A stretch of DNA of 64,000 bases from Nageia nagi (taxonomy: Eukaryota > Pinophyta), in assembly GCA_050084985.1 (NCBI GenBank), contig JBITNC010000001.1, forward strand, positions 10,106,001 to 10,170,000, read 5' to 3'. Below the pieces are notes generated by a model. The model was not told the DNA's origin. It was given only the letters and a program-made list of their open reading frames with translations, and did no database searches. The stretch's first letter is position 1. Every line of letters begins with the position of its first letter. The position numbers and the translations under genes are program-made. This document shows, piece after piece, positions 57,331-64,000 of the stretch.

Positions 57331-57805
57331 CCTTCAATCTAGTTATGTAGTGGACTCCTTCAGATGAAAAGGATGAATCATCTATCCTTTACACATTTTG
57401 TTTCTGCAACATTAGCAATAAAATAAGGTTAAAAATTTTAAATAATATCATGAAAGTGAGAATTTAAATGATCTTACATTTCTACGTCATACGCAATAAC
57501 ATTAGCTTACCTTATCCTCATCAGATGAAACATCACTCCTACTCATAGGACCTGCAAAAAATATCTTAGGCTCTGAATCAAATGACACATCACTCTTTAA
57601 CCTTCTAGGAATTAGTGCAAGCAACTCTTATGAATCAGATTACACATCACTCCTTGACCTCCTAGAAACTAATGCAAGCAACTCTTTAGAATCATATGAA
57701 ACATCACTCCTAACAACCCTCTAACATTGAGGTAGTGGCATCTGAACATTTGAATTTGATGACACATGACCCATAGTATCAAAGAAGAAAATTACAAGAT
57801 CTTAA

Positions 57806-57972
57806 CACTACTACCAAAAGGCCAATTTGTGTCCTTTTTTACGTCTTAAAACATGAAAAATGAAAATTGATGTTAATTTGGATCTTCTTACGTTGTTTTA
57901 TTTTTTTCCCATTTTTTCACCTTTTTCGTCATAAATTCCAACATGAATTTCGATTTAAATTTTGCATCGTAT
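57806..57972 (+). mobile_element. CACTA-like terminus in copy F
   Basis: CACTACTACCAAAAGG start, same as the minus-strand terminus at 13378; truncated by element H after 167 bp. Confidence 0.3.
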
Positions 57973-58015
57973 TGTTGAGCATGTGTGATTGTCATTGTTG
58001 TCAACACGTGGTTTT

Positions 58016-58345
58016 GGTAAAGATCGGGTTCTGGAGGTGATGAGGTCAGCAAGGAGAATTGAAAAGCCGGAGTCAGTAGATTAAGCGTTTCGGATTGAAA
58101 TGATAAAAGCTCAGTTGTGAAAAAATCGGGTTCCGGAGAAAGTGAGTAGAGCATTCCGGAAGCATGAAGATGACGTTACAGGAAGCGTTCCGGATTGAAA
58201 TGATAAAAGCTCAGTTGTGAAAAAATCAGGTTCTGGAGAAAGTGAGTAGAGCATTCCGGAAGCATGAAGATGACGTCACGGGAAGAACGATGTTCACATT
58301 TTTGAATGAAACCGGGTTCCGGAGATGATGAGGTCAGCAAGGGGT
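58016..58345 (+). repeat. U3 repeats of H, relatives of the 8421-9010 array
   Basis: Two copies of a 101-bp unit start near 58086 and 58185, sharing AAGATCGGGTTC, GGTGATGAGGTCAGCAAGG and GATGACGTCACGG elements with the 122-bp units at 8421-9010. A perfect TGACGTCA palindrome lies at about 58271. Confidence 0.85.
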
Positions 58346-58838
58346 GAATAAAAGTCCGGAGATAGAAGTGCGGAGATAAAAGTCCGGAGATAAAAGTGCG
58401 GAGATAAAAGTGCGAAGATAAAAGTGCAGAGATAAAAGTGCGGAGATAACAGTGCGGAAATAAAAGTGCGGAGATAAAAGTGCGGAGATAAAAGTGCGGA
58501 GATAAAAGTTCGGAGATAAAAGTCCGGAGATAAAAGTTCAGAGATAAAAGTGCGGAGATAAAAGTCCGGAGATAAAAGTTTGGAGATAAAAGTCCGGAGA
58601 TAAAAGTGCGAAGATAAAAGTGCGGAGATAAAAGTGCGGAAATAAAAGTCCGGAGATAAAAGTGCGGAGATAAAAGTGCGGAGATAAAAGTGCGGAGATA
58701 AAAGTCCGGAGATAAAAGTCCGGAGATAAAAGTCCGGAGATAAAAGTGCGGAGATAAAAGTCCGGAGATAAAAGTCCGGAGATAAAAGTTCGGAGATAAA
58801 AGTTCGAAGATAAAAGTCCGGAGATAAAAGTTCGGACA
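58346..58838 (+). repeat. 14-bp minisatellite in the H LTR, about 35 copies
   Basis: Unit CGGAGATAAAAGTG or CGGAGATAAAAGTC, nearly uninterrupted. The minus-strand open frame over it (58851-58294) is a repeat artefact: three units equal 14 codons. Confidence 0.95.
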
Positions 58839-59997
58839 TCGCGGGAAGCATTTTACTCTACTTCCGGAGTCCAGAGAAGATGACGTTGGCAGTTAGTGTT
58901 GAAAAGTCCGGAAGGCCACGAAGATACCTTGGAACTCTCTTCCGGAGTTCGGAGATGATGACATCATGCGGGAAGCATTTTACTCTACTTTCGGAGTCCG
59001 GAGATGATGACATCATGGTGTATACAATAAACATCCGGAACTAAGGCTAGACAAAGAGTCCGGGATTATCAGAAATATCATTATGAAGAAGAAAAGAGTC
59101 CGGGATTATCAGAAATAATTAGATACTGTCAAATCTCTGAAATCAGTGGAGGAAGAACTATACGTGTCTGAACAAATCTGTTTGAGCAATAGGAGCGTTC
59201 GTCAGTCATAGCAGTTGCAGATTCAGATAGTGAACTCTCTTTAGTGCAGGAGCAGTTACAAATAAAGATCTCTGTTCAGGTTGTTTTTGATAACGTGTCA
59301 TTATAGGAACAGTTTCTTGAGGTTTTCTTGATGTGTAACGGTTTTCTAAAGAGAAGCAATGTATGTGAAGAGTGAATTGGAGTTTCCGTGAAGAAGTGCA
59401 CGAAGAGAAGGGTGTATAGTGAAGGGCCGGAGTGGAGGCAAAAGTGCATGATGAGATGTGCGTGTAGAGAAGTGCGAGAGAGGAGGTAATAGCGTGGAAG
59501 AGGGGAGTATCAGGAGCATGTGAAGTGAGCAAACGAATATGCAGACAGTATAGAGATTGTTTAACTATGTTACTTTGGAGCTGTGTGCAGAGATCAAACA
59601 GTGAGCATTAGAGCTAGACCATTGAGGGTCTTCTAGAACTGTATTCTTTCATCCTTTTTGAATGTTGTCTCAAGTGGGTGCTTGAGAGCTGGAGTTGGTG
59701 CTCCAAGCAGTAGGTGCTGCTATTTGCAAAGTGGTAGTTGGTGCTACCCTTCACAGTTGGTGCTGTGAATCTGTAAGCTTTCTTTAATGGCTAGATTTGG
59801 ATTGGTGTCCAAGCAGTCATTTTCAGGGATGTAGCCAATCTGGTGAACCTCGTTACATCTGGTGTTATGTGTTGTACTGGTGTGCTTGCTCAATTTTCTC
59901 TGGCTTTTAATCTGTCTTTATTTAAGAAGGTTAAATTGATTATTTTTATATACACTGATTCACCCCCCCCTCTTAGTGTCACTCGAAGTCCAACAAT

Positions 59998-60012
59998 TGG
60001 TATCAGAGCCGG
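59998..60012 (+). other. Primer binding site of element H
   Basis: TGGTATCAGAGCCGG, initiator Met-tRNA type. Confidence 0.93.
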
Positions 60013-60058
60013 TTCCTACTTAGGCTATAACAGCTAAGGAGATCCTGGTAGTGGCACT

Positions 60059-61930
60059 ATGGCAAGCGGAGAAGGTTTCTCATCTAACAAGGCACCTCTC
60101 TTTGATGGAAACAATTATGCTTTCTGGAAAATTTGAATGAAGACTTATCTCAGTGCATTGGGTTTTGGTACTTGGGATGCTGTTAAAAGGGGTTACACTC
60201 CTCCCCCTACAGGTCCATCAGATGAAGCAGAAAGAAAGGCATTTGAATGTGACGCAAAAGCAAGAAATGCTCTAATGTGTGGTCTTGTGGACAGTGAACT
60301 GGTGAAAGTTATGGCATGCAAATCTGCAAAAGAAATATGGAACAAGTTGAAGAGCATTCACGAAGGAGATGATAAAGTCAAGGAAGCAAAACTCCAAACT
60401 CATAGAGCTCAATTCGAACTTCTAAAGATGAATGAAGATGAAACCATCGAAGCATACATGTTGAGAGTAAATGAAATTACTAATGCAATCAGAGGTCTTG
60501 GGGAAGAAATTGAAGATCATGTCATCGTGAAAAAGGTACTGCGATCTCTCACATCTCGCTTTGATTCAAAGGTGTCAGCTATTGAAGAAGCAAAAAATTT
60601 GAAAACTTTCAGCATGGATGAAATGCATGGATCGCTGACTGCTTATGAAATGAGGATCGGAAAAGCAAAGCATTCAGAAAAGGAAGTAGCATTTAAAGCC
60701 AACAACAGTACCAAAGCCAAAATAGATTCTGACGATGAGGAACAATCTGATGGAGCAGAAGCAAATTTTGTTAGAAAGCTAAAAAGGGGAAAAGGTAAAT
60801 ATGAAGGCAAACTGCCGTTTAAATGTTTTAACTGTGGTGGTATTGGTCATTTCATTTCAAAATGTCCATATAGAAAAATTGATAAAGATGATCAAGAATC
60901 ATATTTTGAGAAAAAACACAAAATGAAATCTCATGCTCGAAATAGAAGGTCAAATAGACAGAGCTTCATATCTAGAAATAAAGGCTCCATTGATGATGAT
61001 TCCAGTAATGAATCAGAAAAAGAATACAATGGAGCATTGTTTATGGCATTTGAAGAGAAACTGAATGAAGATAATCAAAATGCCCAAGAACATAAAAAGG
61101 AAGAGACAGATGAAGAAAATGACTGTGAGATTGAGATTGATCTTGAAGAAGAACTAGTAACAGCATTGAATGAACTGAATAAAGAAGTAAAGAAAAATAA
61201 GAAACTCTCAAAAAAGGTTGATGATGCAAGTAATATTATAGAAACCTTAAAAATAGAAGTGGAAGAATCTAAGAGGATAAATGAGAGTTTGGAGGAATAG
61301 CTTCTTGTGAAAGTTAAAAATTGTAGTAAGCTTGAAGAGGAAATAACTGGGCTACGTATGCAACTAGAGGAAGTCACCAAGAAAATCAGCTCTTTTGAAT
61401 ATCTAGAAGGAAGGTCGACTAAACTCAGCGAAATCATTAATAGTCAAAGAATGTTTTCTGATAAATCTGGTCTGGGATATGAACAAGGACAATCTTCCAA
61501 TGACATAAAAAGGGAAAACATAAAAGAAACCAAGAAGAAGGAAGATAGCTCAGGACTGGAGGATGATGGCTTCACTCAAGTGCATTCCAGAAGAAGACCC
61601 TATGCAACACCAAGAAGTACTCAGCAATATAACAGATACATCCATCCCTTCAATGGATACTATTTCAAATGCAATGCGTATGGACACAAAATTTCTAAAT
61701 GTAAGTATAATATCACTCCAAGAACCTTTGTTACTAGGAATGCATTTGGCCCACTAATGGAGTATCCTGTTGAGTGTTACAACTGTCATGAATATGGACA
61801 CATTGCCCGATTCTGCAGAAATAATCATGGCATGAGGTTCTTTCCATCGAGACAATTTCCTTCCATAAGACAGAATAAACAGTTTCAGAGCAGTCATCCA
61901 CAGGAAGAAGAAAAGAATAATAAAAAATAA
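60059..61930 (+). pseudogene. Element H gag (three CCHC knuckles, coiled coil)
   Basis: ATG 60059 follows the primer site by 46 bp. The frame is interrupted by TGA (60134), TAG (61298) and TAA (61928), with no frameshift. The capsid-like part is at 60080-60660 (FDGNNYAFW, AKEIWNKLKSIHEGDDKVKE). Knuckle 1 is intact, CFNCGGIGHFISKC (60824-60865). An acidic and coiled-coil segment (about 61000-61400) follows. Knuckle 2 (near 61665-61700) has Tyr for its first Cys, and knuckle 3, CYNCHEYGHIARFC (61775-61816), is intact. About 620 residues, long for copia gag but usual for Sireviruses. It would package element RNA. Confidence 0.87.
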
Positions 61931-64000
61931 GAAGCTGAAATAAAAGTAAAACAAGTCTGGAAAGAAAAGGAGAAACTCAGAGAGGATAAAGAGTCTTTAA
62001 TCGTTCAAACAGCATTAAAAGCTCAAGACAAACCATCACCATGGATATTAGACAGCGGATGCTCAAGTCACATGACAGGTGACAAGAAGAAATTTCAAAA
62101 ACTACAGGAATATGAAGGTGGGTCAGTAAGATTTGGAAACAATGATGGCGCACAGATTATCGGTAAAGGGACAGTCAAAATAAATGACGGAAACATCAGA
62201 TCTGAAGAGGTATTATTTGTTGTGGGACTGAAGCATAATTTGTTGAGCGTCAGTCAAATATGTGACAAAGGACATGATGTAATTTTCAAAAAGCATGGCT
62301 GTGAGATCCGAAGGGTAAATAGTGGTAGACTTGTAGCAGTTGGTACAAGAACCTGTGGCAATTTATACACCTTATCAGATATTTCAGAGGGATCATGTCT
62401 TCTAGGCAAGGAGAGTGATGATTGGCTATGGCATAAGAGATTGGGACACATCTATTTTAAAAACTTGATGAACATTTGCTCAAAAGGAGCAGTAAGAGAT
62501 ATGCCCAGTATCAGCAAACCAGCAAATGATATTTGTGATTCATGCCAAAGGGGAAAGCAAACTCGAGCAAAGTTCAAAGTGAAAGAATATCACACCAGCA
62601 GACCATTGGAAATCATACACACCGACCTATGCAGACCAATGCGAACACAAAGCGTCAATGGAGATAAGTATTTTATTATGTTCATAGATGATTATTCAAG
62701 AATGACTTGGGTGCAATTTTTGAAACATAAATCTGAAGCGTTTGAAATGTTCAAAGCATTTAAAAATCAAGTAGAAAATCAGATAGAGAGGAGAATTAAA
62801 TGTCTTCGCTCAGACAGAGGAGGTGAGTTCACTTCTGATGAGTTTTCTGAGTTTTGCATACAACACGGAATTAAAAGACAATTCTCTGCAGCAAGAACTC
62901 CACAACAAAATGGAGTAGTTGAAAGAAAAAATAGAGCAGTATAAGAAATGGCTCGAACCATGCTGATAGAAAGCAAGGTTGCTGATAGGTTCTGGAAAGA
63001 AGCAGTGCATACTGCAGTGCATATTCAAAATATATGTATGATGCGACCACATGAGGACAGAACACCATATGAATTATGGTTTGGAAGAAAAGCTACAGTG
63101 AGGCACTTCAAAATCTTTGGCAGTAAATGCTATATCAAGAGAATAGAAGAAAATTTAGGAAAGTTTGAGGATAGATCTGATGAAGGCATCTTTCTTGGTT
63201 ACTCTTCGAAGAGCAAAGCATACAGGTGTTACAATAAAAGGACAAAAACAATCGTTGATAGTGCTGATGTTCGTGTTGATGAGCAAAGAGATCTTCCCAA
63301 GAGAAATGATGATGATGATCTTCCTGCCTATCAAGATTCAATTGAAGAAGACAAAAAGAATAAAAACAAATCTAAGCCTCCTATACAGCAATCACAAGTA
63401 AAGAAACCAGAAGATTCAAACTTGCCAAGTAACCCAAACAGTGTTTCAGAAAGTGAGGCGGAAGAAGATGAAAATTCAAAAACTCCACCAAAAAGATGGC
63501 ACAAGGCTCATCCACAAGAGCAAATCATCGGTGAGTTTCATACAGGCATCCAAACTCGCAGAGGGGTTTCAAGCACCTATTCTCTCCTATCCAATATAGA
63601 GCCTAAAAATGTCTCAGAAGCTAGCCAAGATAAAAGCTGGATGAAAGCAATGGAGGAAGAACTCACTCAAATTGAAAAGAATGAAACATGGGAACTCGTT
63701 CCTAGACCAACCAACAAAAATGTGATTGGCACAAAGTGGGTTTTTCGCAATAAGTTGAATGAAGATGGGATAGTGGTTCGAAATAAAGCTAGACTTGTCT
63801 GCAAGGGATATGCTCAAGTTGAAGGAATTGATTTTGAAGAAACTTTTGCACCTGTGGCCAGATTAGAAGCTATTCGCATGTTTTTAGCTTTTGCAGTGTA
63901 TAAAGACTTCACATTTTATCAAATGGATGTAAAATCAGCCTTTCTAAATGGCAAAATTGAGGAAGAAGTCTATATTGAACAGCCATATGGTTTCCAATTG
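61931..64000 (+). pseudogene. Element H protease, integrase and RT start (runs off the window)
   Basis: Same frame as gag. Protease WILDSGCSSHMTG at about 62045. Integrase HHCC is intact (HKRLGHIYFKNL, then CDSCQRGKQ), and the catalytic D, D, E are present (HTDLCRPM at about 62618, RSDRGGEF at about 62808, VERKNRA at about 62920). One TAA at 62942 stands before EMARTML, where relatives have Gln. From 62948 to the edge the frame is open for 351 codons: the integrase C-terminal part, an acidic linker (63240-63500) and RT with [28 protein letters not shown] and DVKSAFLNG. RNase H and any env-like ORF lie beyond the window. Confidence 0.9.

Larger units (their letters stand above)
55434..57972 (+). 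mobile_element. Copia copy F (5' LTR and leader), cut by element H
   Basis: 5' LTR, altered primer site, leader with PPR-derived fragment, exon-like fragment and the 57424-57805 block, then a CACTA-like terminus. It is an inverted duplicate of E, 36 kb away. It has lost about 490 bp near 56231 (the GC-rich proximal island present in E and C) and stops at 57972, where element H is inserted. No gag or pol remains inside the window. Confidence 0.85.
57973..59995 (+). repeat. 5' LTR of element H
   Basis: Begins TGTTGAGCATG next to the F sequence (the same position in E reads on into other DNA) and ends CCAACA two bases before the primer site. A CACGTG G-box lies at 58005-58010. Confidence 0.8.
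57973..64000 (+). mobile_element. Sirevirus-like Ty1/copia element H, 5' part
   Basis: LTR of 2023 bp (57973-59995) with TGTTG...CAACA ends, Met-tRNA primer site, then one reading frame from 60059 to the window edge covering gag, protease, integrase and the start of RT. A long LTR, a C-run (CACCCCCCCC) near the LTR end, and a long gag with several CCHC knuckles and a coiled coil fit the Sirevirus (SIRE/Maximus) lineage. Only four stops interrupt the frame and there are no frameshifts. It is inserted in copy F, whose relative E continues unbroken past this point. Confidence 0.88.

Noticed and set aside
58294-58851. 185-codon minus-strand open frame with a regular 14-residue repeat
   Set aside because: It only reflects the 14-bp minisatellite (3 x 14 bp = 14 codons); no start context, promoter or homologue is visible.

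Overview
This window is plant nuclear DNA from a large, repeat-dominated genome. It is AT-rich and contains Ty1/copia and Ty3/gypsy LTR retrotransposons primed from initiator-Met tRNA, L1-type LINEs with plant-style DUF4283 ORF1s, pentatricopeptide-repeat (PPR) gene fragments and a UDP-glycosyltransferase (UGT) pseudogene. A gymnosperm would fit the density and age of the elements, but that is a guess. I see no intact host gene, no RNA gene and no CRISPR. Two 100-N scaffold gaps lie at 19805-19904 and 46542-46641.

Layout. 1-9721: the 3' end of an old retroelement. It has a long ORF riddled with TAG/TAA stops (possibly Sirevirus env-like), split in frame by full-length copia element A (2478-7989, target duplication AAAAG), and is followed by an LTR-like region with a 122-bp tandem array. 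9722-11600: unidentified sequence, two minisatellites and a gypsy LTR starting TGTGACATCCCC. 11600-13378: AT-rich DNA ending in a CACTA-like terminus. 13379-19804: copia copy E on the minus strand, into which a deleted gypsy element G (13765-17307) has inserted.

20411-37611: copia element C, with the younger full-length copia element B (25175-34032, target duplication CTTAT, 5 differences between its two 482-bp LTRs) inserted in its integrase. 37612-39800: LINE 5' half (minus strand). 39882-41011: UGT pseudogene with a complete 44-residue PSPG box. 41780-45010: another LINE, lacking its reverse transcriptase. 46642-51946: copia D 3' part plus LINE 5' half. 51990-53080: a small copia fragment carrying a tandem partial duplication. 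53100-55433: LINE reverse transcriptase. 55434-57972: copia F 5' part, cut by element H (57973 to the window end), a Sirevirus-like copia with a 2-kb LTR and a three-knuckle gag.

How the parts relate. Copia copies C, D, E and F all sit at the same position of a LINE ORF2 and share the target duplication TAGTT. They therefore descend from one insertion, and the LINE-copia composite has since spread by segmental, tandem and inverted duplication. B and C share an architecture: LTR, short exon, a 2.7-3.0 kb leader resembling an intron and carrying PPR-derived sequence, gag-pol, then a 3' UTR with tandem hairpins. In B the hairpin stems show compensatory base changes, which I consider the most interesting signal here.
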